From assembly GCA_050945895.1 (NCBI GenBank), contig JBMNTU010000077.1:1-11034 (forward strand): a DNA stretch of 11,034 nt, read 5' to 3'. The notes below the pieces were generated by a model, which was not told the origin of the DNA, searched no databases, and saw only the letters and a list, made by a program, of their open reading frames with translations. Every line of letters begins with the position of its first letter. Positions within the stretch are counted from its first letter, which is position 1. Shown piece after piece: positions 5,257-11,034 of the stretch. Origin of the DNA: JBMNTU01 sp050945895 (lineage in GTDB: Bacteria; Bacillota; Clostridia; Christensenellales; Christensenellaceae). Made by a program: the position numbers and the translations under genes.

Positions 5257-7143
5257 TTACGGATCCATTACATTCGGCAAATTTCCAAATGTGGTTATCT
5301 CTTCTCCCGTGTCTTGGGGCTCCGGGCTATCTGCAGGGGGCGTATTCGTGTTGCCTTCCCCTGTTTCAGCCGGGGCGGGTGTCGCCTCTTCCTGTTTCGG
5401 TTCGCTTGCGTTCATATCGGCGCCATCCTGCACACCGCTGGGGTACCCGATGCTCCACTGTTCAATTTTTGAAAAAATCATATTTTGGCGCACTCCGCCA
5501 ATGTCTCTAATACCATAATCGTAAATGATGGAGTTTGTCCTGTAAAAAAGGCCTACCTGCGGCACGCGCTCCGTTAAAACCTGCTGGAGCCCACTGTATG
5601 CAGACAGCGTTTCTTCTTCGGTGACCGCTAAAGCGCACTTATCTATTGCGTCAATAATATCATGGCTGGACACGTTTCCATAGTTTGCTTCACCAGTTTC
5701 GCCAAACATAAATTCGAGATCGGGAACAATATCCATATAGAAGCTGCAATACGCAAGTGCAAAGTTGCCCGTCGTCAGCCGTTCTTCGTACTCTTCCGTG
5801 CCAATAATTTCCAGGTTTATCTCGATGCCCACTTCTGCAAGCTGTTTTTTAATGGACCGCGCGGCTTCCTTGCGGTAGTTTGCTTCGCGGTTGTCGGGGA
5901 CGATCATATTCAGGCTCAAAAGCGACCCTTCACCGTTTTCTTCTGTCCGATAGCCGGATTCTGCAAGCAGCTCCCTTGCTCGGTTGATGTCGTAATCGTT
6001 TAGCTTATACTTAGAGTCGTACGCATAATAGTCCGACGCAATGGGCATATTTGCCGGAATAGCGTGGTTGAGCAATACTGTGGAAATCACCTTGCGCCGG
6101 TCTATGGCATAGGACAGCGCCTGGCGTACGTTTTCATCCCTTAGCTGGCCTATGGAAAGGTTTGGCACAATGCAATCGTAGTAGTTGGTCATATAGTCTA
6201 TGATTTGCGTTGCGCCGGTTTTTTTATATTTTTCCGTATACCGTACATCTGTCGTAATCAAATCCAAAAGGCTGGTTGAAACCGCATCGATCTTTTCTTC
6301 AGTATCTTCGATAGGCTTTGCCACAATTCGCTGGATATAGGGCTCGTCCCCGCCCCACAGGCTGTTGGCCGCAAGCACCAACTGCGTTTCGTCTATGCTT
6401 TCGACCATATATGGCCCTGTTCCTACAGGTTTTTCCTTCGAAAAATATGCACGGCTCATTACCGGAAAGGTCATAAAATGCAGGCCTTTGTTTCCCGGCT
6501 CGGTCATAGTCAGCCGCACTGTATATTCATCCACCGCTTCTATATTTTGCACATATTCGCTATATTGCTCGTAGCGCAATTTTGCCGGTTCATCCTCTGC
6601 ATCGCCGTCCGCGCTCTCGGTTTCCGGTTCAGGGGTTTCTTCCGGCTCCTGGCTGGCTTCCTCCGCCGGCTCTTCGCCTTCCTCTGTGTCTTCGGGCAAG
6701 GTAACCCCGCTCGATTCCAAAATACGGTTTGCGCTGAAAATAATATCGTCCGCCTTAAGCTCGGCCCCACCGCCGCCAAAATATACGCCGCGCTTTAAAT
6801 GAAACGTAAAAACCGTTTTGGATGCATCTACCTCAAAACTGCTCGCCAACTCGGGAACAAGCCGGCCATCTGCTTCATATGCGAGTGGCGACTCAAAAAT
6901 CAGCGAGAGCAAATTGGTCATATCCTCCGTATGCGCATCGAGCGGGTCGAAGGATTTTGCTTCGACCGGCATTGCAATAAACAGCTCGCCGCCGCGTATT
7001 TTGGGAGGTTCGGTCTCTTCTGCCGCAACCGTCGCTTCTTCCGTTGCTTCCGCCGATCCAACGGGCAAGCTCGAAGAGCACGCACACAAAAAAAACATGG
7101 AACACACAATATATAAAATAAAAAACTTTTTAACCGATTTCAT
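5257..7143 (-). CDS. family-5 ABC transporter substrate-binding lipoprotein (OppA/DppA-like)
   Basis: A 628-residue extracytoplasmic solute-binding protein, family 5, which typically captures peptides, nickel or opines for an ABC importer. The signal peptide ends in a lipobox LCAC with lipidated Cys22, so it is anchored to the outer face of the membrane. The mature part starts with a Glu/Ala/Thr-rich linker (24-48). The SBP_bac_5 core begins at GGELFIAMPVEAKSFDPLDA (51-70), with LVPELASSFE (95-104), GTGPYMVES (241-249) and ENVRQALSYAIDRRKV (337-352). Two features are odd. An acidic, proline-rich insert covers about 150-188, inside the first lobe. A low-complexity Glu/Pro/Thr tail of about 55 residues follows the core and ends in EEITTFGNLPNVMDP. 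The ATG lies 14 nt inside the transglycosylase gene, with AAGGAG at 7148-7153. No permease or ATPase gene is next to it, so it may share a distant transporter or act as a sensor. Ligand unknown. Confidence 0.92.
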   Translation of the reverse strand: MKSVKKFFILYIVCSMFFLCACSSSLPVGSAEATEEATVAAEETEPPKIRGGELFIAMPVEAKSFDPLDAHTEDMTNLLSLIFESPLAYEADGRLVPELASSFEVDASKTVFTFHLKRGVYFGGGGAELKADDIIFSANRILESSGVTLPEDTEEGEEPAEEASQEPEETPEPETESADGDAEDEPAKLRYEQYSEYVQNIEAVDEYTVRLTMTEPGNKGLHFMTFPVMSRAYFSKEKPVGTGPYMVESIDETQLVLAANSLWGGDEPYIQRIVAKPIEDTEEKIDAVSTSLLDLITTDVRYTEKYKKTGATQIIDYMTNYYDCIVPNLSIGQLRDENVRQALSYAIDRRKVISTVLLNHAIPANMPIASDYYAYDSKYKLNDYDINRARELLAESGYRTEENGEGSLLSLNMIVPDNREANYRKEAARSIKKQLAEVGIEINLEIIGTEEYEERLTTGNFALAYCSFYMDIVPDLEFMFGETGEANYGNVSSHDIIDAIDKCALAVTEEETLSAYSGLQQVLTERVPQVGLFYRTNSIIYDYGIRDIGGVRQNMIFSKIEQWSIGYPSGVQDGADMNASEPKQEEATPAPAETGEGNTNTPPADSPEPQDTGEEITTFGNLPNVMDP

Positions 7144-7723
7144 AAAACTCCTTATATTTACTATAAGCTTTATTCACTTTTTTCACATAGTTTTCCGTTT
7201 CGGAATAAGGGATATTCGTCAGCACCGTTCCATCCGAATATGCTTCATCCAAAAGCCATCCTTCCACCCTGTTGTGGCCCGCGTTATACGCTGCAATTGC
7301 AAGATCGGCCTGTCCGTCAAAACGTTCCATCAAAAAGTGCAGGTACCAACATCCATATCGAATATTGGTTTCCGGGTCATACAGATTGTCCGTTTCAAAC
7401 GCTTCTCCAAATTTCCCTGCAAGCCACTCCCCCGTCTCCGGCATAATCTGCATCAGCCCAACCGCACCGGCGCTTGAAACTGCATCGCTTTTAAACGTGC
7501 TCTCCGTCTTAATAACCGCGGCCACCAGGTACGGGTCGAGGTTGTACTCATTCGAATACCGGACAATCAAATCTTCATATTCCAAAGGGTAGCCAAATTT
7601 GAACTCCTCGTCCAAGTCCAGCAGAATATACGCAGCAAAAAAAGCAAGGAGCAGGATTAGAATTACAACCAGCGCAATTAGCGCCCTATTCTTTTTTTTC
7701 GTTTTGCTTGACGCACGCCCCAA
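7130..7723 (-). CDS. membrane-anchored lytic transglycosylase (SLT, GH23)
   Basis: A 197-residue protein with a basic N-terminus, one transmembrane helix at about 14-36 (ALIALVVILILLLAFFAAYI) and an external Slt70-type catalytic domain. It should cut the MurNAc-GlcNAc bond of peptidoglycan, leaving 1,6-anhydro ends. Family motifs (residues from this start) are VIKTESTF with catalytic Glu74, GAVGLMQIMPETG (86-98), AIAAYNAG (142-149) and IPYSETENYVKKV (171-183). I chose the TTG at 7723-7721 because GGAGG (7730-7734) lies 6 nt upstream. A TTG at 7744 has no such site. This start gives a 38-nt overlap with coaE. The stop lies 14 nt inside the lipoprotein gene. Placement in a polA-coaE operon suggests growth-linked expression. 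The family call is firm; the exact start is an inference. Confidence 0.93.
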   Translation of the reverse strand: MGRASSKTKKKNRALIALVVILILLLAFFAAYILLDLDEEFKFGYPLEYEDLIVRYSNEYNLDPYLVAAVIKTESTFKSDAVSSAGAVGLMQIMPETGEWLAGKFGEAFETDNLYDPETNIRYGCWYLHFLMERFDGQADLAIAAYNAGHNRVEGWLLDEAYSDGTVLTNIPYSETENYVKKVNKAYSKYKEFYEIG

Positions 7724-8285
7724 GGTATTCCTCCACTTGTGCAATCAACTGTTCATGCGTTCCGTTATTATCAATTATTTTATCTGCATACCGCGTCAAA
7801 ATAGTTTCATCATTCTGATTTTTCAATCGGTTCATAGCTTCTTCCACCGTTATTCCGTCCCGCGTCGAAATACGGTCGAGCTTCTTATCCAAATCCGCCA
7901 TAACCAGCCACACCTCGTCCGTCAGCTTGTTCAGCCCCGATTTAATCAGAATGGCACTGTCGATCACTTTCAGGTCATGGTCGGGTCGGGCAATCTCTTC
8001 TTCCACCCGCTTCCACACAATAGGGTGAATAACGCTTTCCAGCTTTTTCAACTCTGCCGGATTTGCAAAAACATACCTTCCCATACGCTTTCGGTTCATC
8101 GAACCGTCATCATTGAAAAAATAGGGCTCAAATATCTCCTGAAGCTTTTTCAGGCCCGGTTGGCCTAGCCCGCACACCTCGCGCGACAGCTCGTCCGCAT
8201 CAATGATCAATGCTCCTTTTTCCTTTAAATATTCCGCGACCTGGCTTTTTCCGGCGCCGCTGTTCCCCATTAAACCAATAATCAT
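7686..8285 (-). CDS. coaE: dephospho-CoA kinase
   Basis: A 199-residue P-loop kinase that phosphorylates the 3'-hydroxyl of dephospho-CoA, the last step of CoA synthesis, in the cytoplasm. The Walker A loop is GNSGAGKS (7-14), preceded by the usual MIIGLM start. ALIIDADELSREV (25-37) contains the expected catalytic and CoA-site aspartates, and HPIVWKRVEEEIA (106-118) and VIDSAILIKSGL (127-138) match CoaE core elements. The lid region follows at about 158-175 (STRDGITVEEAMNRLKNQ). The length is typical. The ATG shares one base with the polA stop (TAATG), with GGAGG at 8293-8297, so translation is probably coupled. The polA-coaE order is common in Gram-positive bacteria, often with mutM between them; mutM is absent here. 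Confidence 0.95.
   Translation of the reverse strand: MIIGLMGNSGAGKSQVAEYLKEKGALIIDADELSREVCGLGQPGLKKLQEIFEPYFFNDDGSMNRKRMGRYVFANPAELKKLESVIHPIVWKRVEEEIARPDHDLKVIDSAILIKSGLNKLTDEVWLVMADLDKKLDRISTRDGITVEEAMNRLKNQNDETILTRYADKIIDNNGTHEQLIAQVEEYLGACVKQNEKKE
7730..7734 (-). promoter_or_regulatory. ribosome-binding site that sets a TTG start
   Basis: GGAGG on the minus strand lies 6 nt before TTG 7723-7721 and sits inside the coaE coding region. No ATG or GTG in this frame comes before the transmembrane helix, so this site decides the transglycosylase start. Confidence 0.7.
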
Positions 8286-10819
8286 TATTTTGCCTCCGCC
8301 CAGGTATTGCCGACTGCTACATTTACATCGAGCGCCACTCCTAGTTTTACCGTGTTTTGCATACAGTCTTTCAGCAGCTTTCTTACGGTATCTTCTTCCC
8401 CCGTTTTTGCATACACAATCAATTCATCATGCACTTGTAAAACCAGTATGGATTCCAGCTGCTGCTCCTTCATCCGGCGGTCTACCTCAATCATCGCCAG
8501 CTTAATGATGTCTGCGGCGCTTCCCTGTATGGGCGTATTGAGCGCGGCGCGCTCACCGGCAGAACGTATGTTATAATTTCCCGATTTCAATTCAGGTATA
8601 TAGCGTATACGCCCAAAAAGCGTTCGCACATAACCATCCTGGCGCGCTTGCTTTTTAATAGAATCCATATAGCGCTTTACGCCGGAAAACTCCTCCAGGT
8701 AGCGTTCTATATACTGCGCAGAACGTTTTCTGCTCATACCCGAATTACGTGCAAGCCCAAAATCGCTGATGCCGTATACAATTCCAAAGTTCGTCGCCTT
8801 TGCACTGGCCCGCTCGGCAGGGGTAACGTCTTCTATTTCTTTTCCAAGCACCTCTGCCGCTGTCCGTGCATGGATGTCTTCATTGTCGCCGAACGCCCGT
8901 TTCATATTTTTATCGTCCGCGATATCAGCCAGAATGCGCAGCTCTATTTGCGAATAATCTGCCGAGACAATCCTATACCCCTCCGGCGCAACAAACGCAT
9001 GCCGAATATCGTTTGCCATTGCCGATTTGATGGGAATATTCTGCAAATTGGGCTCTACCGACGAAAGCCTGCCCGTTGCGGTCGCCGTTTGCAGAAATGT
9101 CGTGTGGATGTAGCCGTCGTCCCGCACCACCGACAAAAGCCCGTCTATATACGTACTTTTAAGCTTCGTCAACGCTCGGTACTCTATAATATATTCAATT
9201 ATCTCATGCTTGCCCTCCAGCTTTTCCAATACCTCTGCATCGGTGGAATAGCCGGTTTTTGTTTTTTTTACCGGCGGCAGCCCCAGCTTTTCAAACAAAA
9301 TTTCCGCCAGCTGCTTTGTAGAGCTTATGTTAAATTCTGCGCCGGCAAGCTCGTATATACTTTTTGTCAACTGCCCGATTTTTTCGTCATATTGCGTTCC
9401 CAAAGCAGAAAGCTCGTCCCTGCTTACATAAAAACCATTTTTCTCCATAGCATAGAGTATGCGCAGCAGCGGCAATTCTATTTCGTAAAGAATCTTTTCC
9501 AGCTTCATTTCGAGGACTTCCGCTTGCTGTTTTTTATAAAGCGCGTACAATCCCGCTGCATCCTGCGCTACCTCACCGCGTTCCAAAACGCTTGTTATGT
9601 CGTATTTATTATAGGACGGATTGAGCACCCACGCGGCAATCATAACATCATAATAATCTTCGAATAGAATGTCTTCGTTTTCGTATTCGTGCATAGCCTT
9701 TTTAATATCGAAGCCAATCATTTTCCGGTCTTTAAAATACGGCGCTACCGCCTCCAGAATTTCACGCTGGTCGTAGCCGTCATCCAGCAGCGTTTCCTTG
9801 CGTTTTATACAATATTCCGTTTGGCCATCGAAAGAGAAACAAAATCCGCCGTCCATTAAAAAAGCGGCCTCTGTTTTTCCATCCAGTATAGACAAATCCT
9901 GCAGCTGCAGCTCCACACGCTGCGTTAGATGCATGGCCGGTTCTTCTTCCGTTCTTTCGATTTCAAAGCGCTTCATAAACGAACGAAAGCCAAATTCCGA
10001 ACACAGCTCTTCTATTTCACTTTTCGAAAAACCGGCGAACCCAAGGGAATCCAGCGTTTCTTCCATTGGAACATCACGGTTGATTGTCGCAAGCTGCTTG
10101 GAAAGAAATGCGGATTCTTTTCCTGCTACCAGTTTTTCGTACAGCTTATTTTTGGGAAGTTCTTCAATATGTTCGTAAAGGGATTCGACCGTTCCATACT
10201 CATGAAGCAGCTTAAGCGCTGTTTTTTCGCCTACGCCCGCTACACCCGGAATATTGTCCGAGCTGTCCCCCATCAGGCCCTTCAGGTCGGTCACCTGTGC
10301 CGGCGTAATTCCCCACTCCTTCTGCAATTCATCGACTGTCATCTGGCGGATATCGCTCACGCCCTTTTTAGTCAGCACAACGCTTACCATGCTGTCGATC
10401 AGTTGCAGCTCGTCTTTATCTCCGGTAAAAATGTATGTTCGAACGCCATCTTGCTCGGCCATCGAAGAAAAAGCGCCCAATATATCGTCTGCTTCATACC
10501 CTTCGCATTCCACATAGCGCACGCCCACGATATCTAACGCACGTTTCAGCAACGGAAACTGTTCGTTCAGGTCTTCGGGCGTTTTCCTTCTTCCAGCCTT
10601 ATATTCTGCAAAAACTTCATGGCGAAATGTTTTTTCCCTCATGTCGAAGGCTACGACCATTCGCGTTGGTGCGTACTCTTCCACAATTTTAAACAGCATA
10701 GAAAAAAAACCGTACACCGCGTTAACCGGACGCTTTTGGCTGTCCCGCATATCCGGCAGCGCCCAATACGCCCGATGCATCAGGCTGTTTCCATCAATTG
10801 CCAATAAAGTTTCCGGCAT
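8285..10819 (-). CDS. polA: DNA polymerase I (5' nuclease active, proofreading domain degenerate)
   Basis: An 844-residue family A polymerase that removes RNA primers and fills gaps in Okazaki maturation and excision repair. Residues 1 to about 290 form the 5'-3' FEN nuclease with its metal-binding acids: Asp9 (IDGNS), EADD at 109-112, GDKDE at 133-137, and Asp185/Asp188 in GDSSDNIPGV. Residues about 300-455 are a 3'-5' exonuclease-like domain. It lacks the DxE of ExoI (AAFLMDGG instead), and the aligned ExoII aspartate is Ala (GFDIKKAM), so proofreading should be absent, as in Bacillus and Taq Pol I. The polymerase part is intact: VSADYSQIELR (618-628, Asp621), the O-helix with Arg670, Lys674, Phe678 and Tyr682, and QVHDEL (795-800). 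I place the start at ATG 10819, with TGAGGTG 4 nt upstream. An ATG at 10852 lies too near the predicted +1 and has no ribosome site. It is first in the polA-coaE-transglycosylase-lipoprotein operon. Confidence 0.97.
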   Translation of the reverse strand: MPETLLAIDGNSLMHRAYWALPDMRDSQKRPVNAVYGFFSMLFKIVEEYAPTRMVVAFDMREKTFRHEVFAEYKAGRRKTPEDLNEQFPLLKRALDIVGVRYVECEGYEADDILGAFSSMAEQDGVRTYIFTGDKDELQLIDSMVSVVLTKKGVSDIRQMTVDELQKEWGITPAQVTDLKGLMGDSSDNIPGVAGVGEKTALKLLHEYGTVESLYEHIEELPKNKLYEKLVAGKESAFLSKQLATINRDVPMEETLDSLGFAGFSKSEIEELCSEFGFRSFMKRFEIERTEEEPAMHLTQRVELQLQDLSILDGKTEAAFLMDGGFCFSFDGQTEYCIKRKETLLDDGYDQREILEAVAPYFKDRKMIGFDIKKAMHEYENEDILFEDYYDVMIAAWVLNPSYNKYDITSVLERGEVAQDAAGLYALYKKQQAEVLEMKLEKILYEIELPLLRILYAMEKNGFYVSRDELSALGTQYDEKIGQLTKSIYELAGAEFNISSTKQLAEILFEKLGLPPVKKTKTGYSTDAEVLEKLEGKHEIIEYIIEYRALTKLKSTYIDGLLSVVRDDGYIHTTFLQTATATGRLSSVEPNLQNIPIKSAMANDIRHAFVAPEGYRIVSADYSQIELRILADIADDKNMKRAFGDNEDIHARTAAEVLGKEIEDVTPAERASAKATNFGIVYGISDFGLARNSGMSRKRSAQYIERYLEEFSGVKRYMDSIKKQARQDGYVRTLFGRIRYIPELKSGNYNIRSAGERAALNTPIQGSAADIIKLAMIEVDRRMKEQQLESILVLQVHDELIVYAKTGEEDTVRKLLKDCMQNTVKLGVALDVNVAVGNTWAEAK

Positions 10820-10823
10820 AAAA

Positions 10824-10830
10824 CACCTCA
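10824..10830 (-). promoter_or_regulatory. polA: ribosome-binding site that sets the polA start
   Basis: TGAGGTG on the minus strand, 4 nt before ATG 10819-10817 (the AGG core is 6 nt away). The resulting MPETLLAIDGNS start matches how family members begin. The in-frame ATG at 10852 adds 11 unlike residues and has no Shine-Dalgarno. Confidence 0.8.
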
Positions 10831-10864
10831 TTCTGCTTTTGTATTCGTTCATTATTTCCCTGCT

Positions 10865-10893
10865 ATTTTATCATATAAACGAATTTCCTTCAA
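10865..10893 (-). promoter_or_regulatory. predicted sigma-A-type promoter of the polA operon
   Basis: Read on the minus strand, TTGAAG (10893-10888) and TAAAAT (10870-10865) are separated by exactly 17 nt. The expected +1 at about 10858 gives a leader of about 39 nt that contains the polA ribosome site. The promoter's upstream edge lies 13 nt from the predicted tip of the insertion sequence. Confidence 0.75.
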
Positions 10894-10906
10894 ATTTGCT
10901 ATAGAA

Positions 10907-11034
10907 TGTGGCCTGACCCCGTAGAATAGAACCACAAATAGGGTTAGAATAAAAGAACCCGAAAGTGAGGAGAAGATATGGGAAGAGTGAATTATACGCC
11001 GGAACAAATCATCACTAGACTGCGTAAAGTAGAA
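10907..11034 (+). mobile_element. left end of a probable IS3-family insertion sequence (partial)
   Basis: The element appears to start at TGTGGCCTGACCCC (10907-10920), a plausible terminal inverted repeat with the TG tip usual in IS3-family elements. A leader of about 70 nt follows, then orfA. The leader holds GGGTT...AACCC (10941-10945 with 10956-10960), which could form a short hairpin just before the ribosome site. The right end, orfB and any target duplication are outside the window, so the boundary is inferred from the last plausible polA promoter base and the TG tip. Confidence 0.65.
10978..11034 (+). CDS. IS3-family transposase OrfA, N-terminal fragment (cut by window)
   Basis: Only the first 19 codons are visible: MGRVNYTPEQIITRLRKVE. 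The pattern YTPEQII-x-x-LR-x-x-E is the usual beginning of the helix-turn-helix OrfA of IS3-family elements, which binds the IS ends and is often fused to OrfB by a programmed -1 frameshift. A good AGGAG ribosome site (10968-10972) lies 5 nt before the ATG. It is divergent from polA. With so few residues the IS3 subgroup cannot be settled, and another small HTH protein remains possible. Confidence 0.7.
   Translation, partial: MGRVNYTPEQIITRLRKVE

Noticed and set aside
5271..5291. Imperfect 21-bp palindrome CATTCGGCAAATTTCCAAATG as a terminator
   Set aside because: It has two mismatched pairs and no T-run on either strand. It lies inside the lipoprotein coding end, so chance is likely.
8648..9667. 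Long plus-strand open frame (339 codons) opposite polA
   Set aside because: It lies wholly antisense to the conserved polymerase core, has a composition rich in Arg/Cys/Phe/His, has no ribosome site and matches no family. It is a shadow of polA codon use.
10820..10852. Upstream ATG for polA at 10852
   Set aside because: It has no Shine-Dalgarno, lies only a few bases after the predicted +1, and adds 11 residues unlike family N-termini. The ATG at 10819 has a good site.
1..11034. CRISPR array, tRNA/rRNA genes, riboswitch or a novel defence island
   Set aside because: No regularly spaced repeats, tRNA cloverleaf or rRNA sequence was seen. The only non-coding stretches are 4368-4495 and 10820-10977, both accounted for by promoters and the IS end.

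Overview
The window looks like core chromosome of a Gram-positive bacterium of the class Clostridia (Firmicutes/Bacillota) with middling GC content. The evidence is a stand-alone recX, a group II BirA with an N-terminal helix-turn-helix, a fused NnrE-NnrD, a Pol I whose 3'-5' exonuclease site has decayed, lipoproteins and exported wall proteins, and strong GGAGG-type ribosome sites. Genus cannot be fixed from this sequence; a Christensenellales-like lineage is only a guess. No previously undescribed defence or mobile system is visible, and coding density is close to total.

Layout. (1) 1-4367, minus strand: a tightly overlapped operon in the order recX, birA, a P1-family (DmpA/NylC-like) self-cleaving amidohydrolase, acpS, nnr (cut by the window edge). 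Every junction overlaps by 1 to 20 nt. (2) 4368-4495: a short divergent promoter region. Both flanking genes have a good -10 hexamer ending exactly 6 nt before the chosen ATG and no Shine-Dalgarno, so both are predicted to start on leaderless mRNAs. (3) 4496-5248, plus strand: an exported peptidoglycan-binding protein with an uncharacterised C-terminal domain. It converges, 8 nt apart, on the next operon. (4) 5257-10819, minus strand: a second overlapped operon in the order polA, coaE, a membrane-anchored GH23 lytic transglycosylase, and an orphan family-5 solute-binding lipoprotein. A strong sigma-A-type promoter lies at 10865-10893. (5) 10907-11034: the left end of an apparent IS3-family insertion sequence, with the first 19 codons of orfA, inserted just behind the polA promoter and reading away from it.

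How the genes fit together. The two operons mix housekeeping enzymes: DNA repair and recombination (polA, recX), cofactors and carrier-protein activation (coaE makes CoA, acpS uses CoA to activate ACP, birA attaches biotin, nnr repairs NAD(P)H hydrates) and the cell wall (lytic transglycosylase, peptide-binding lipoprotein, PG-binding protein). Points worth a second look are the paired leaderless promoters, the P1 hydrolase wedged between birA and acpS, the acidic insert and Pro/Glu-rich tail of the binding lipoprotein, and the IS end beside the polA promoter.
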